64,000 nucleotides of DNA from Paraburkholderia flava (GCF_004359985.1 NZ_SMRO01000002.1:1313135-1377134); one strand, 5' to 3'; shown: positions 1 through 10,192, numbered from the stretch's first letter. Translations and numbers: made by a program. Notes: a model not told the origin generated them from the letters alone.

Positions 1-1160
1 AGCGCATACGCACCGAGCATCAGCAGCACGGCCAGATTCTGATTGAAGTTCTGCACGGCGATCGAGTGTCCCGCCGACAGCAGCGTCGCGCCGCGATGCT
101 GCAACACCGCGTTCATCGGCACGATGAAGAAGCCGGACAGCGCGCCGAGCAGGATCATCAGCGGATACGCGAGCACGATATAGAACGGCGCGACGAACGG
201 CCCGACGCGAAAGCCCGCGCCCGGCGGAAAGAGTCCCTTGCTGTAGAACGCCATCGCGATCGCGACGAGCCCTGTCAGGATGCCGACCGGCAGCACACGC
301 AGCGAGCCGCGCAGCGGAATCCACGCGGCCGCCGCCGCTGCGCCCACCGCGATGCCGAGGCCGGCCACGCCCTGGATCACCGCCGCTTTCGACAGCGACA
401 GCCCGAGATTCACATCAGCCCATTTCAGTACGAGCAGTTGCAGCGTGACCGCGCCGCCCCACATCAGCGTCGTCACCCACAGCGCGATCTGCGCGAGCTT
501 GTCGGACCACAGCACGTGAAAGCAGTTTGCGAAATCGCCGACGAGTTTGCGCGGTTCGAGCAGCCGGTTCGGATAGCGCGCGCCGGTGTCGGGGATGCCG
601 AAGTTGATCGCGGCCGCGATCGCGTACGTGATCATCACGGCGAGCATTGCGAGATCGGCGGCAGTGCGGATCAGCGGCAGGTGCGCGTGTGCGACGAAGT
701 GCGTCGCGTAGGTGCTGATCAGCGCGCCGCCGAGCATCGTGCCGACGATCGTCGACAGCACCGTCGCCGATTCGAGCCACGCATTCGCCGCGACGAGGCG
801 TTCGGCGGGCAGCAGCTCGGTGAGAATGCCGTACTTCGCCGGCGAATACGCGGCGGCGCCGAAGCCGACGACGCCATACGCGAGCATTGGATGCACGCCG
901 CCGATCATCAGCAGACAACCGCACGCTTTCAGCGCGTTCGAGATGAACATCACGTGACGCTTTTGCAGCGCGTCGGCGAATGCGCCGACGAACGGTGCGA
1001 GCAACACGTACGAGATCGTGAAGAAAATTTGCAGCAGCGGCGTGATCCATGCGGGCGACTGGATCACGGTCAGCAGCGCGATCGCCGCGATCAGCAATGC
1101 GTTATCCGCCAGCGACGACACGAACTGCGCCGCGATGATCGTAAAGAAACCTTTTTTCAT
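1..1160 (-). CDS. lplT: Lysophospholipid transporter LplT (MFS), 3' end outside window
   Basis: The minus-strand frame is open from an ATG at 1160 to the window edge (386 codons) and reads MKKGFFTIIAAQFVSSLADN, the typical N-terminus of LplT-type major facilitator transporters. Several hydrophobic helices follow, with MFS-like stretches such as AKYGILTELLPAERLVAANA. In known members LplT flips lysophospholipids across the inner membrane for re-acylation, often beside an acyltransferase gene, which would lie to the left of this window. The gene has no stop here because it runs off the edge. Identification is from sequence resemblance; the family is fairly sure, the substrate is inferred. Confidence 0.85.
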   Translation of the reverse strand, partial: MKKGFFTIIAAQFVSSLADNALLIAAIALLTVIQSPAWITPLLQIFFTISYVLLAPFVGAFADALQKRHVMFISNALKACGCLLMIGGVHPMLAYGVVGFGAAAYSPAKYGILTELLPAERLVAANAWLESATVLSTIVGTMLGGALISTYATHFVAHAHLPLIRTAADLAMLAVMITYAIAAAINFGIPDTGARYPNRLLEPRKLVGDFANCFHVLWSDKLAQIALWVTTLMWGGAVTLQLLVLKWADVNLGLSLSKAAVIQGVAGLGIAVGAAAAAAWIPLRGSLRVLPVGILTGLVAIAMAFYSKGLFPPGAGFRVGPFVAPFYIVLAYPLMILLGALSGFFIVPMNAVLQHRGATLLSAGHSIAVQNFNQNLAVLLMLGAYA

Positions 1161-1279
1161 GGCACCGATTGGAACACAGCGCGAGAGAACGCGTGCGGAT
1201 CGCGCGCGTCGGACAGGGCCCGGACAGGCGGTTCTGCGTGTGGCAAATGACAGCCAACCACCGCGCAGCCCAACACATA

Positions 1280-1305
1280 AAGAAAAAGGCGGCCGAAGCC
1301 GCCTT
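1280..1305 (-). terminator. Rho-independent terminator of suhB
   Basis: The stem AAGGCGGC/GCCGCCTT (1286-1293 with 1298-1305) has a CGAA loop. On the minus strand it is followed by a T-rich stretch. It lies 15 bp beyond the suhB stop and faces the correct way for that gene. Confidence 0.8.
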
Positions 1306-1320
1306 GCAGGACGCGATCTA

Positions 1321-2121
1321 TCAGGCCGCTTGTCGCGTGCGGCTGTAGCGCGACAGGATCGGCACCATCTGCGCATACACCTTCGGGTTCGCCGCGACGA
1401 TTTCGCCGATATGCAGGAAGTCGGAGTCACCGGTGTAGTTGCCGACGAGGCCGCCCGCTTCGGTGATCAGCAGGCTGCCTGCCGCCATGTCCCACGCGTT
1501 GATGCCCTGTTCGAAGAAACCGTCGAGACGGCCGGCTGCGACGTTCGCGAGATCGAGTGCGGCGGCGCCGGGGCGACGCAGGCCCGAGCAGGCCTTCGTC
1601 ATGTCGGCGAACAGCGTGCAGTACGCGTCGAGCGAGTCGGTCTCGCGGAACGGGAAGCCGGTGCCGATCAGCGAATCGGCGAGGCGGTCGCGACGGCCGA
1701 CGCGGATGCGGCGGTCGTTCAGGAACGCACCGCGTCCGCGCGAGGCGGTGAACAGGTCGTTGCGGGTCGGGTCGTAGATCACGGCCTGCTGGACCGTGCC
1801 CTTGTGCGCGAGCGCGATCGACACGCAGTAGTACTGGAAGCCGTGAATGAAGTTGGTGGTGCCGTCGAGCGGATCGATGATCCACTGATACTCGGAGTCG
1901 TTGTCGGAGCGGCCAGATTCTTCGGCGAGGATCGCGTGATCGGGGTAGGCGGTCTTCAGCGTATCGATGATGGCCGCTTCGGATGCCTTGTCGACCTCCG
2001 TGACGAAATCGTTGTGCTGTTTCTTGCTGACCTGGACCAGATCGAGATCGAGCGATGCGCGGTTGATGATCTGTCCGCCACGGCGCGCAGCCTTGACAGC
2101 GATGTTGAGCATGGGATGCAT
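1321..2121 (-). CDS. suhB: Inositol-1-monophosphatase family protein SuhB
   Basis: A 266-residue protein of normal length for the IMPase family. The metal-binding motifs are visible: EESG near residue 67, [15 protein letters not shown] near residues 80-94, and [15 protein letters not shown] near residues 210-225. The family hydrolyses inositol-1-phosphate; in proteobacteria SuhB also associates with the rRNA antitermination complex, and which role matters here cannot be told. It is divergent from trmJ and ends in its own terminator. Confidence 0.93.
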   Translation of the reverse strand: MHPMLNIAVKAARRGGQIINRASLDLDLVQVSKKQHNDFVTEVDKASEAAIIDTLKTAYPDHAILAEESGRSDNDSEYQWIIDPLDGTTNFIHGFQYYCVSIALAHKGTVQQAVIYDPTRNDLFTASRGRGAFLNDRRIRVGRRDRLADSLIGTGFPFRETDSLDAYCTLFADMTKACSGLRRPGAAALDLANVAAGRLDGFFEQGINAWDMAAGSLLITEAGGLVGNYTGDSDFLHIGEIVAANPKVYAQMVPILSRYSRTRQAA

Positions 2122-2469
2122 GAGCCTGGATCCTTTTTGCCGGTGCAGTGCCGCTGCGAACCGGATGGTGCGATATGCCGGCGAAAGCCGGCAGGCGCGA
2201 TCTTAAACAACACGGAACGCGGTTTCGGCGCGCGTTCCGGCCACGGAGACGAATTGAAGAAGAGCGGGGCGCACGTTCGAAGACGGCGCGAATAGCCGTG
2301 ATTTTACCCGAACCGGGGCTGTTCCGGCCAGACGCGCGGGAAGCCGCGCATGCATGGCGACGGGCGAGGCAGGTCGGTTAAAGGCGAGACGATATCTCGC
2401 GGCGTCGACGGTGCAGATTGGGCCGGGGCGCCATTGGCGCTACCATAGCCGCTTTCCAGTCCTTGCAGA
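2122..2469. other. Divergent intergenic region between suhB and trmJ
   Basis: 348 bp with no convincing gene. It must hold the promoters of both flanking genes. A GC-rich interrupted inverted repeat (GGCGCC...GGCGC) lies at about 2428-2443, followed by TACCAT, a possible but weak -10 box for trmJ. Confidence 0.4.
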
Positions 2470-3336
2470 GTGCCGGCATCCATCGTGGTTCAGTCTTCCG
2501 ATTCTTCTCCTGCTTCCCGCCATTCTTCCTCGGGCGAGGCCGGCCCTGTGCGCGGCGGCTTCACGTCGACGCGCTTCGTGCTGGTCGAGCCGAGCCATCC
2601 TGGCAACGTCGGCGCGGCGGCGCGCGCGCTGAAGACGATGGGCTTCTCGCGGCTCGTGCTGGTGGCGCCCCGCGTCGCGCACGTGCAGAGCGATCCGGAA
2701 GCGATCGCGATGGCGAGCGGTGCCGACGACGTGCTCGCATCGGCGCACGTCGTGCCGACGCTCGCGGATGCGCTGACCGGCGTGCAATGGTCGATCGCGC
2801 TGACCGCGCGGGCACGCGAATACGGTCCGCCGCAACTCACGCCGCGCGCGGCCGCGAACGCGGCACGCATCCAGGCCGCGGCCGGCGACATCGCACTCGT
2901 GTTCGGCAACGAGCGCACCGGTCTGTCGAACGAGGATGTCGAGCGGTGCAGCGCGCTCGCGCACATTCCGGCGAACCCGGCGTATAGCTCGCTGAACCTC
3001 GCGCAGGCGATCCAGGTGCTCGCGTATGAACTGCGCGTTGCGTACCTCGGCGATGCGACGTCTGCATCGGCATCGGCCGCATCGGCGCCGGTTCGTGCAC
3101 CAGACGAACTGGACGGACCGCGCGCGGCCAGCGATGAAATCGAGCGCATGTACGTCCATCTCGAGAACGCGCTGATCGCGCTGGAGTTCCTCGATCCCGC
3201 CCATCCGAAGAAGCTGATGTCACGGCTGCGTCGACTGTTCGCACGCGCGGGCCTCGAGCGCGAAGAGGTGAACATCGTGCGTGGCATCGCGAAGCACATC
3301 CTGCTGAAGGCGAAAGCGCCCGACAGCGGCGACTGA
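2470..3336 (+). CDS. trmJ: tRNA (cytidine/uridine-2'-O-)-methyltransferase TrmJ
   Basis: A SpoU/TrmH-class methyltransferase. The N-terminal motif [19 protein letters not shown] and the later knot motifs [18 protein letters not shown] and [20 protein letters not shown] are all present. TrmJ 2'-O-methylates position 32 of several tRNAs using S-adenosylmethionine, acting as a dimer. The start is uncertain: the frame opens with GTG at 2470 and a second GTG lies at 2485; neither has a strong ribosome site. The first ~30 residues are Ser-rich and poorly conserved-looking. It lies 200 bp upstream of cysE in the same direction. Confidence 0.9.
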   Translation: MPASIVVQSSDSSPASRHSSSGEAGPVRGGFTSTRFVLVEPSHPGNVGAAARALKTMGFSRLVLVAPRVAHVQSDPEAIAMASGADDVLASAHVVPTLADALTGVQWSIALTARAREYGPPQLTPRAAANAARIQAAAGDIALVFGNERTGLSNEDVERCSALAHIPANPAYSSLNLAQAIQVLAYELRVAYLGDATSASASAASAPVRAPDELDGPRAASDEIERMYVHLENALIALEFLDPAHPKKLMSRLRRLFARAGLEREEVNIVRGIAKHILLKAKAPDSGD

Positions 3337-3380
3337 ACCGCCCGGTTCCCAGGTTCATGCACAGGCCAACGCAGGTCGGC

Positions 3381-3464
3381 CTGTCAGCCTGACAGCAACC
3401 TGTCAGCGGACGACCTTGCCGTCCGCGTGGACTTCCGGCACGTTTCGCACAGTCGCCCTACAAT
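3381..3464 (+). promoter_or_regulatory. Candidate cysE control region with CTGTCAG repeats and -10 box
   Basis: CTGTCAG occurs at 3381-3387 and 3400-3406, with its reverse complement CTGACAG at 3389-3395 between them. A good -10 box TACAAT lies at 3459-3464, about 72 bp before the cysE ATG; no good -35 is visible. A regulator binding site is only an inference. Confidence 0.3.
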
Positions 3465-3535
3465 CCCGGAAACGTTCTAAGCAAAGCTGCCGGGATGCTA
3501 ACCGGCGGCGCTCCTCCCCCACGACGGTCACTGCC

Positions 3536-4342
3536 ATGTTCACGAGACTCCGCGAAGATGTCGCCACGATTCGCGAGCGCGATCCCGCCGCTCGCAGCGC
3601 CTGGGAAGTCCTCACGTGCTATCCGGGCCTGCACGCGCTGGTGCTGCATCGTTTCGCGCACGCGTGCTGGCGCATGCGTCGTCGCTGGCTCGCACGCTTC
3701 GTGTCGCAGATCGCGCGCTTCCTGACCGGCATCGAGATCCATCCGGGCGCGACGATCGGCCGGCGCGTATTCATCGATCACGGGATGGGCGTCGTGATCG
3801 GCGAGACGGCGGAGGTCGGCGACGAGTGCACGATCTATCAAGGCGTGACGCTCGGCGGCACGTCACTCGAACGCGGGGCGAAGCGGCATCCGACGCTCGA
3901 GCGCGGCGTGATCGTCGGTGCTGGCGCGAAGGTGCTCGGCGGTTTCACGATCGGCGCGGACGCGAAGATCGGTTCGAATGCGGTCGTCGTGAAGCCGGTG
4001 CCAGCGGGTGGCACGGCGGTCGGTAATCCGGCGCGCGTGATTGCGCCGGCTGCGTCGCGCGGCGGTTCGTCGGTCGTTGAAGGGCAGATCGACGTTGGCA
4101 CCAACGTCGCGCCCGAGCGCTCCGCGTTCTGCGCATACGGGATCACGCCGAATGCGGATGACCCAATGTCGCTGGCGATTCACGGCTTGATCGATCACGC
4201 GGCCACGCAGACCCAGCGTGTCGACGAAATCGTTGCGGCGCTTGAGCGGCTCGGCACGCGCATCGAAGCGATGCAGGGCACCGATGTGACGCTGCGCGGG
4301 TTGCGTCAACTGTCGGCCGCGCTGGAAGGCGACCTCGACTGA
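3536..4342 (+). CDS. cysE: Serine O-acetyltransferase CysE
   Basis: A 268-residue protein opening [20 protein letters not shown], which marks the ATG at 3536 as the start. The left-handed beta-helix hexapeptide region spans about residues 65-180, with the catalytic stretch [18 protein letters not shown] and [10 protein letters not shown]. It makes O-acetylserine from serine and acetyl-CoA, the first step of cysteine synthesis. After the helix there is a tail of about 80 residues that is less typical; its role is unknown. It converges on lpxH with only 3 bp between stops. Confidence 0.93.
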   Translation: MFTRLREDVATIRERDPAARSAWEVLTCYPGLHALVLHRFAHACWRMRRRWLARFVSQIARFLTGIEIHPGATIGRRVFIDHGMGVVIGETAEVGDECTIYQGVTLGGTSLERGAKRHPTLERGVIVGAGAKVLGGFTIGADAKIGSNAVVVKPVPAGGTAVGNPARVIAPAASRGGSSVVEGQIDVGTNVAPERSAFCAYGITPNADDPMSLAIHGLIDHAATQTQRVDEIVAALERLGTRIEAMQGTDVTLRGLRQLSAALEGDLD

Positions 4343-4345
4343 ATT

Positions 4346-5143
4346 TCAGTCGATCGGCAATACCTTGAACCCTTCGGCATCGACGCGCAGATAACCGCCG
4401 CGTCGTTCGCCGTGATCCAGATCCCAGTCGGGTAACACCCAGCGCACGCCGCCTGCTTCCAGATGACGGGCAGGGCGGTGCGTATGGCCGTGAATGATCG
4501 TCGCCGTGCCGGTCTTGCGGAACAGCGCCGCAATGCCTGCACGCGTCACGTCGTAGCGCGGCGACACGGGCCGTGCGCGACCTTCCTGGCTCGCCGAACG
4601 CATCCGCAGCGCGAGCGCCTGGCGCCACCGAAACGGCCACGCGAGAAACAGCATCTGCACCAGATGATTGCGCGCGAGCCGCCGAAACCATTGATACCCA
4701 CGATCCGACGTGCACTGCGCATCGCCGTGCGCGAGCGCGATGCGCGTGCCGAACGCGGTGATCGAGATCGGGTCGGGCAACCAGATCGCGCCGGCTGCTT
4801 TCATGAACCGCTTGCCGAGCAGGAAGTCGCGATTGCCGTGCATGATGTAGAGCGCGACGCCACGCTCCGACAGTGTGTGCATCAGCGCGGCCATGCGGGC
4901 GGCGAACGGTTCGGCGAGCATGTCGTCGCCGATCCAGTATTCGAACAGGTCGCCGAGAATGAACACCGAGTCGGCCTGCTCCGCCGTGACGCGGATGAAG
5001 TGTTCGAACGCCGCGACCGTGCGCGGGATCGCCTCACTCAGATGGAGATCGGAGAGGAAAAAAAACGGGCGGGCGGCGTGCGGGCGTTTGCCCTCGCCGG
5101 GCACGCCCGCAGCGACGCTTCGCAGCGGCGTTTCTTGCAGCAT
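4346..5143 (-). CDS. lpxH: UDP-2,3-diacylglucosamine diphosphatase LpxH
   Basis: A 265-residue metallophosphatase. All the metal-site blocks are present: FLSDLHLSE near the N-terminus, ILGDLFEYWIGDD, MHGNRDFLLG, LAHGDAQCT and IIHGHTHRP. It cleaves UDP-2,3-diacylglucosamine to lipid X in lipid A synthesis at the inner membrane face. The ATG at 5143 (MLQETPLRS) was chosen because the frame upstream shows no family features. The first 25 residues before the phosphatase core are not conserved-looking. It lies downstream of ppiB on the same strand with a 123 bp gap. Confidence 0.92.
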   Translation of the reverse strand: MLQETPLRSVAAGVPGEGKRPHAARPFFFLSDLHLSEAIPRTVAAFEHFIRVTAEQADSVFILGDLFEYWIGDDMLAEPFAARMAALMHTLSERGVALYIMHGNRDFLLGKRFMKAAGAIWLPDPISITAFGTRIALAHGDAQCTSDRGYQWFRRLARNHLVQMLFLAWPFRWRQALALRMRSASQEGRARPVSPRYDVTRAGIAALFRKTGTATIIHGHTHRPARHLEAGGVRWVLPDWDLDHGERRGGYLRVDAEGFKVLPID

Positions 5144-5266
5144 CGAAGTGCGCCAGATAGTGGTGGTCAACCTTGTGGTCGACCCCGCGGCAAACCGCGA
5201 AGTGGCCGCCCGAAGGCGGCCGCATGTCCTCGACGGTGACACGGGTGTGGCCAGTGTCTCGAAAAC

Positions 5267-5761
5267 TTATTCGACGATGACGGCTTTCTCGATGATCACG
5301 TCATCGGCCGGGACGTCCTGATGGAAGCCCTTCGAACCCGTCTTTACCTTCTTGATCTTCTCGACCACGTCGAGCCCGTCGACGACCTTGCCGAACACCG
5401 TGTAGCCCCAGCCCTGCGGCGTCGGCGACGAGTGGTTCAGGAAGTCGTTGTCGTTCACGTTGATGAAGAACTGTGCGGTGGCCGAGTGCGGATCGTTCGT
5501 GCGAGCCATCGCGATCGAGCCGTTGACGTTCTTCAGACCGTTGTTCGCTTCGTTGTTGATCGGCGCTTCGGTCGGCTTCTGCTTCATGCCCGGTTCGAAG
5601 CCGCCGCCCTGGATCATGAAGCCGTCGATCACGCGGTGGAACACGGTGTTGTCGTAGTGACCGGCCTTCACGTAGTTAAGAAAATTCTCGACCGACTTCG
5701 GCGCTTTTTCCGCGTCCAGTTCGAGTTTGATGACGCCGTGATTCGTATGCAGTTCGACCAT
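5267..5761 (-). CDS. ppiB: Cytoplasmic peptidyl-prolyl cis-trans isomerase (cyclophilin) PpiB
   Basis: A 164-residue cyclophilin with no signal peptide. Core motifs include [20 protein letters not shown] and [13 protein letters not shown]. It accelerates proline isomerisation during folding in the cytoplasm. AAAGG lies 8 bases before the ATG. It is paralogous to the next upstream gene, which encodes an exported version, a pairing common in Burkholderiales. Confidence 0.93.
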   Translation of the reverse strand: MVELHTNHGVIKLELDAEKAPKSVENFLNYVKAGHYDNTVFHRVIDGFMIQGGGFEPGMKQKPTEAPINNEANNGLKNVNGSIAMARTNDPHSATAQFFINVNDNDFLNHSSPTPQGWGYTVFGKVVDGLDVVEKIKKVKTGSKGFHQDVPADDVIIEKAVIVE

Positions 5762-5933
5762 GATGGCAACCTTTGAAGTGCAGGATTAAGTAAAAATCGA
5801 GTGAAAAGCGCGGGCCGCGCGGCACAAGCCGCACGACGCCGCGCCCGGCAGCGATTGGATTATGTTAGCGCGCCGGCCCGCTGCGTGCCCGGCGCGGCTG
5901 ATTGGCTTCGGGTGACCGTAACCGTTACCTGCG

Positions 5934-6515
5934 TTACTTGCCGATCACCGTCGCCGATTCGATCACGACCGACTTCTGCGGCACGTCGGACATCGGTCCG
6001 CGCGTCGTCGTCGGCGTGCCTTCGATCTTCTTCACGACGTCCATACCCGAGGTGACCTTGCCGAATACCGCATAGCCGTTGCCGTCCGGATTCGGATAGT
6101 CGAGGCCTGCGTTGTCGACGGTGTTGATGAAGAACTGTGCGGTCGCTGAATTCGGATCACTGGTGCGAGCCATCGCGATCGTGCCGACCGTGTTCTTCAG
6201 ACCGTTACGGCTCTCGAGTGCGACCGGTGCGCGCGTCGGCTTTTCGGCGAAGCTCGTCGTGTAGCCGCCGCCCTGGATCATGAAGCCCGGGATCACGCGA
6301 TGGAAGATCGTGCCGCTGTACTGGCCGGACTTCACGTAGTCGAGAAAGTTGGCAACCGTCTTCGGCGCTTTTTCAGGATACAGCTCGACGCGGATGTCGC
6401 CGTCCGACGTCTTGAACAGCACCGACGGGTGCGTCGTCGGCGAAGCCGTTTGTGCGAAGGCGGGGGCGTGTGCGATCAGGGCGGCGCTGCCGAGCGCCAG
6501 CATCAACCATTTCAT
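5934..6515 (-). CDS. ppiA: Periplasmic peptidyl-prolyl isomerase (cyclophilin) PpiA
   Basis: A 193-residue cyclophilin with a signal peptide (MKWLMLALGSAALIAHAPA, cleaved near AFA-QT). The cyclophilin core starts near residue 30, with [16 protein letters not shown] and [18 protein letters not shown] precedes the ATG. It is the exported partner of the downstream cytoplasmic cyclophilin, 172 bp away, and probably arose by duplication. Confidence 0.92.
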   Translation of the reverse strand: MKWLMLALGSAALIAHAPAFAQTASPTTHPSVLFKTSDGDIRVELYPEKAPKTVANFLDYVKSGQYSGTIFHRVIPGFMIQGGGYTTSFAEKPTRAPVALESRNGLKNTVGTIAMARTSDPNSATAQFFINTVDNAGLDYPNPDGNGYAVFGKVTSGMDVVKKIEGTPTTTRGPMSDVPQKSVVIESATVIGK

Positions 6516-6602
6516 GAAGATCCTCGGGTTGGAAAAAACGCGGTGAACGAACGGCGCCGGTGCCAGCCGGCGCGTACGGATTCGATTAATGCAGTTAATT
6601 CG

Positions 6603-7331
6603 TTATTGCGCCGGTGCGACGTAAGGCTGCACCGGCAACGAGCCGCTCGGGCCGCCGAACTGGAAGCTCGGCGTGTCGGTCAGGTTCGACGTTGCGCGAT
6701 TCGTGTAGTCGTCGACCGATACAGATTTCTTCGCGGACTTTGCCGCGACCTTCGGCGGCGCGACGATTTTCTGGATGTCGGCGAGACGCTGCTGCGTCGT
6801 CGCGCTCGTCTTGCCGAGGCCCTGCGCGCGCTGATACGCGGCGCTCGCGAGACGCAGATACAGGTCGCCGAGATTTTCGTACGCGAGGCCGTAGCTGGGA
6901 TTGACCTTCGTCGCGGTTTCGAGCGCGGCACGCGCGTCATCGTAGCGGCCGTGCTTCGCATACAGCGCGGCAAGGTTGTTGTACGGCTCGGGCAGTTCCG
7001 GGTAAGTCTGCGTGAGTTCGGTGAACGCGGTGATCGCTTCGTCGTCGCGATTCAGCCGCGCGAGCACGGTGGCGCGCTTGAATTTCGCCTGTGCGTCGCG
7101 CGGATTCGACGCGATGCGCGCGTCGAGTTGCGCGAGTGCCTCGGTCCAGTTTTTCTGCTCGATCGACGAATCGATCTCCGGCGTGCCGTCGCGCACGGCC
7201 GGCCCTTGCGGCAGCGCACTGGCTTTCTCCGCATGCGCGGAAATGCCCGGAAAGAGCGTGAGCGCGACGCCGAAAAAGGCCGTCGCGGCGAGGGTCGCAG
7301 CGCTGCGCGCGCGGCCGCTGGAAGGTTTCAT
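6603..7331 (-). CDS. Exported tetratricopeptide-repeat protein
   Basis: A 242-residue protein with an N-terminal signal sequence ending near HAEKA (about residue 34). At least three TPR-like helical pairs follow between about residues 60 and 170, for example AITAFTELTQTYPELPEPYN and ALETATKVNPSYGLAYENLG. The C-terminus is Ala/Lys/Pro-rich and ends FGGPSGSLPVQPYVAPAQ. TPR proteins of this kind act as protein-interaction scaffolds in the periplasm; the partner is unknown. The ATG at 7331 gives a proper signal peptide; the ribosome site is weak. It is divergent from cysS and its stop is 87 bp before ppiA. Confidence 0.8.
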   Translation of the reverse strand: MKPSSGRARSAATLAATAFFGVALTLFPGISAHAEKASALPQGPAVRDGTPEIDSSIEQKNWTEALAQLDARIASNPRDAQAKFKRATVLARLNRDDEAITAFTELTQTYPELPEPYNNLAALYAKHGRYDDARAALETATKVNPSYGLAYENLGDLYLRLASAAYQRAQGLGKTSATTQQRLADIQKIVAPPKVAAKSAKKSVSVDDYTNRATSNLTDTPSFQFGGPSGSLPVQPYVAPAQ

Positions 7332-7338
7332 AGGCTGA

Positions 7339-7361
7339 GGTCGGGGTGTTATACTCCGACC
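7339..7361. promoter_or_regulatory. Palindrome between the TPR gene and cysS
   Basis: A 23-bp inverted repeat with arms GGTCGG and CCGACC, extended by a GT/AC pair. It sits 7 bp upstream of the TPR gene's ATG and inside the shared divergent promoter region. It could be an operator or a 5'-leader hairpin of the TPR transcript. Confidence 0.35.
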
Positions 7362-7578
7362 CATTCTAACAAAAGGTCTGCGCGTTCCGTCGAACCACAG
7401 ATTCTCTTTTCGCCACTCGTGGTTGTCTCCGCGTCGATGGCAGCCCACCACAGCACTAAGTGCGAGCACACAGTGCACCGGTTTGCTGTCCGATGTGCTG
7501 CAGCGCATGAGTCCGTCGTTCGATGGGCTCCATGCACACAATGCCGGCCGGATCTCTTTCGAACCACGCATCGTCTCT

Positions 7579-8976
7579 ATGGAATCACTGCGCATCTACA
7601 ACACGCTCGCGCGTGACAAGCAATCTTTCGCGCCGCTGCAGCCGGGCGTCGTGCGGATGTACGTCTGCGGGATCACGGTGTACGACTACTGCCACATCGG
7701 GCACGCGCGCATGATGATCGTGTTCGACGTCGTGCAGCGCTGGCTGCGTCTGGTGGGCTACGACGTCACCTATGTCCGCAACATCACCGACATCGACGAC
7801 AAGATCATCCGTCGCGCGGTCGAGAACGGCGAGACGATCAAGTCGCTGACCAGCCGCTTTATCGCGGCGATGCACGAAGACCTGGACGCGCTCGGCGTCG
7901 AGCGTCCCGACCACGAACCGCGCGCGACCGATTTCATTCCGCAGATGCTCGGCATGATCGAGAAGCTCGAAGCGAACGGCTACGCGTATCAGGCCGCCGA
8001 CGGCGACGTGAACTACGCGGTGCGCAAGTTCGCGAACTACGGAAAGCTGTCGGGCAAGTCGATCGAGGATCTGCGCGCGGGCGAACGCGTCGCTGCGAAC
8101 GACGCGAAGCAGGACCCGCTCGATTTCGTGTTGTGGAAACAGTCGAAGCCCGACGAGCCCGCTGACACCGGCTGGGATTCGAAATACGGCCGCGGCCGTC
8201 CGGGCTGGCATATCGAATGCTCGGCGATGGGCTGCACGCTGCTCGGCGAGCAGTTCGACATTCACGGCGGTGGCCAGGACCTGCAGTTTCCGCACCACGA
8301 AAACGAAATTGCGCAAAGCGAAGGTGCGACGGGGCATACGTTCGTCAATTACTGGATGCACAACGGCTACGTGCAGATCGACAACGAGAAGATGTCGAAA
8401 TCGCTCGGCAACTTCTTTACGATCCGCGAGGTGCTCGAACGCTACGACGCCGAAGTGGTGCGCTTCTTCATCGTGCGCGCACACTATCGTTCGCCGCTGA
8501 ACTACAGCGACGCGCATATCGACGACGCCCGCGGCGCGCTCACGCGTCTTTACACCGCATTGAAAGACGTGACACCCGACTCGTCTGCACTAGACTGGAG
8601 TGACGCGTACGCGCAGCGGTTCCGCGCGGCGATGAACGACGACTTCAACACGCCGGTCGCGGTGTCGGTGTTGTTCGAACTGGCAAGCGAAGTCAATCGC
8701 ACACGCGACGCGTCGCTTGCACGGCAATTGCAAGGTCTCGGGCGCGTGCTCGGTCTGCTCGGTCGCGAACCGCGCGCCTATCTGCAACAGGCGGGCGGCA
8801 GTGCCGATGAGGCTGGGCTCGACACAGCAGAAATCGAAGCGCGGATCGCCGCGCGCGTCGCGGCGAAGCAGGCGAAGCAGTACGCCGAGGCAGACCGGAT
8901 CCGGGCAGAACTGCTCGAAGCCGGAATCGCACTTGAAGACAAACCGGGCGGGTTGACTGAGTGGCGGCGCGTGTGA
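7579..8976 (+). CDS. cysS: Cysteinyl-tRNA synthetase
   Basis: A 465-residue class I synthetase of normal length. It has the HIGH motif as HIGHA in [16 protein letters not shown], the zinc-site context around [11 protein letters not shown] and [14 protein letters not shown], and the KMSKS loop as [11 protein letters not shown]. It charges tRNA-Cys with cysteine. The start [14 protein letters not shown] at 7579 matches the family N-terminus; longer upstream readings have no family features. It is followed 47 bp later by a DNA glycosylase gene. Confidence 0.95.
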   Translation: MESLRIYNTLARDKQSFAPLQPGVVRMYVCGITVYDYCHIGHARMMIVFDVVQRWLRLVGYDVTYVRNITDIDDKIIRRAVENGETIKSLTSRFIAAMHEDLDALGVERPDHEPRATDFIPQMLGMIEKLEANGYAYQAADGDVNYAVRKFANYGKLSGKSIEDLRAGERVAANDAKQDPLDFVLWKQSKPDEPADTGWDSKYGRGRPGWHIECSAMGCTLLGEQFDIHGGGQDLQFPHHENEIAQSEGATGHTFVNYWMHNGYVQIDNEKMSKSLGNFFTIREVLERYDAEVVRFFIVRAHYRSPLNYSDAHIDDARGALTRLYTALKDVTPDSSALDWSDAYAQRFRAAMNDDFNTPVAVSVLFELASEVNRTRDASLARQLQGLGRVLGLLGREPRAYLQQAGGSADEAGLDTAEIEARIAARVAAKQAKQYAEADRIRAELLEAGIALEDKPGGLTEWRRV

Positions 8977-9023
8977 GCGCTTCCCGCACTTCCCTCTGAT
9001 CGACACGCCAGGCAGGAGGCAGG

Positions 9024-10070
9024 ATGGCAACGGCCACGAAGACGCAGGCTAAACGAGCCGCGTCTCAGACAGGCGCGGCACCCGTGACGAAAACGACGCA
9101 CGCGAAGAGTGGCGCGCGTGCGCCGCAGCGCGCGACGTCGCATGCGGCGAAAGCCGCGAACGGTGCAGCAAAGAAAACCGCGGCGAAACGCGGAACGCTC
9201 AACGGCGATGCATCGCATGTGCCGAAGCTGTCGCGTTCGACGCGCACACCGGCAGCGGATGTACGCACCAAAGCGGCACCCGGCAAACGTGCCGCCAAAG
9301 CGAACGGCGCATTGCCCGACGCGCTCGCCGACGGCGCGCAGGAATTCACAGTCGACGAACTGCATGACGGCGAGATCGTCCGCAAGTCGCGCGCCACGAC
9401 CGATACCGAAGTCGCGGTGCCGGTGCAAATCGGCGGCCTCGCGCCCGAAGTCACGCGACCCATCTATTGGGACAAGGCGTGCGCCGATCTCGTCAAGCGC
9501 GATCGCATTCTCAAGAAACTGATTCCGAAATTCGGCCCCGTGCATCTGCAATCGCGCGGCGATCCGTTCGTCACGCTCGCGCGCTCGGTGGTCGGTCAGC
9601 AGATTTCGGTCGCGGCTGCGCAGGCGGTGTGGCAGCGTGTCGAGAGCGCGTGTCCGAAGCTCGTGCCGCAGCAGTTCATCAAGCTCGGCCCGGACAAGCT
9701 CGTCGCGTGCGGGCTGTCGAAGCGCAAGACCGAATACATCCTGGATCTCGCGCAGCATTTCGTATCGGGCGCGTTGCACGTCGGCAAGTGGACGTCGATG
9801 GAAGACGAGGCGGTGATCGCGGAGCTCACGCAGATTCGCGGCATCGGCCGCTGGACCGCGGAGATGTTCCTGATCTTCAACCTGTCGCGTCCGGATGTGC
9901 TGCCGCTCGACGACCTCGGGCTGATCCGCGCGATCAGCGTCAACTACTTCAGCGGCGAGCCGGTCACGCGCAGCGAGGCGCGTGAAGTCGCCGCGAACTG
10001 GGAGCCGTGGCGCACGGTCGCCACCTGGTACATGTGGCGTAGCCTCGATCCGTTGTCGGTCGAGAGCTAA
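9024..10070 (+). CDS. DNA-3-methyladenine glycosylase II (AlkA-type, HhH-GPD)
   Basis: A 348-residue protein. The helix-hairpin-helix-GPD domain occupies about residues 150-345, with ARSVVGQQISVAAAQAVW, the hairpin LTQIRGIGRWTAEMF and the likely catalytic Asp in LPLDDLGLIRA. It removes alkylated bases in base excision repair. The first ~110 residues are an Ala/Lys/Thr/Arg-rich, probably disordered basic tail, unlike the compact AlkA of enteric bacteria. A GGAGG-like site precedes the ATG. Confidence 0.88.
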   Translation: MATATKTQAKRAASQTGAAPVTKTTHAKSGARAPQRATSHAAKAANGAAKKTAAKRGTLNGDASHVPKLSRSTRTPAADVRTKAAPGKRAAKANGALPDALADGAQEFTVDELHDGEIVRKSRATTDTEVAVPVQIGGLAPEVTRPIYWDKACADLVKRDRILKKLIPKFGPVHLQSRGDPFVTLARSVVGQQISVAAAQAVWQRVESACPKLVPQQFIKLGPDKLVACGLSKRKTEYILDLAQHFVSGALHVGKWTSMEDEAVIAELTQIRGIGRWTAEMFLIFNLSRPDVLPLDDLGLIRAISVNYFSGEPVTRSEAREVAANWEPWRTVATWYMWRSLDPLSVES

Positions 10071-10192
10071 GCGCTTATCCTCTCTGTCGCTGCGCAACTA
10101 TCAATTCCCGGATTTAATAGTTGCGAGCAGGTTTTGACATGGGCGGGCGCGGTTAGAATACGCGCTGCCGGTAAGTCCAAGGATTCCAACCA

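Noticed and set aside
66..1250. Long plus-strand frame over the transporter gene
   Set aside because: Arg/His/Gln-rich composition typical of the opposite strand of a GC-rich gene; the minus-strand frame gives a convincing membrane transporter.
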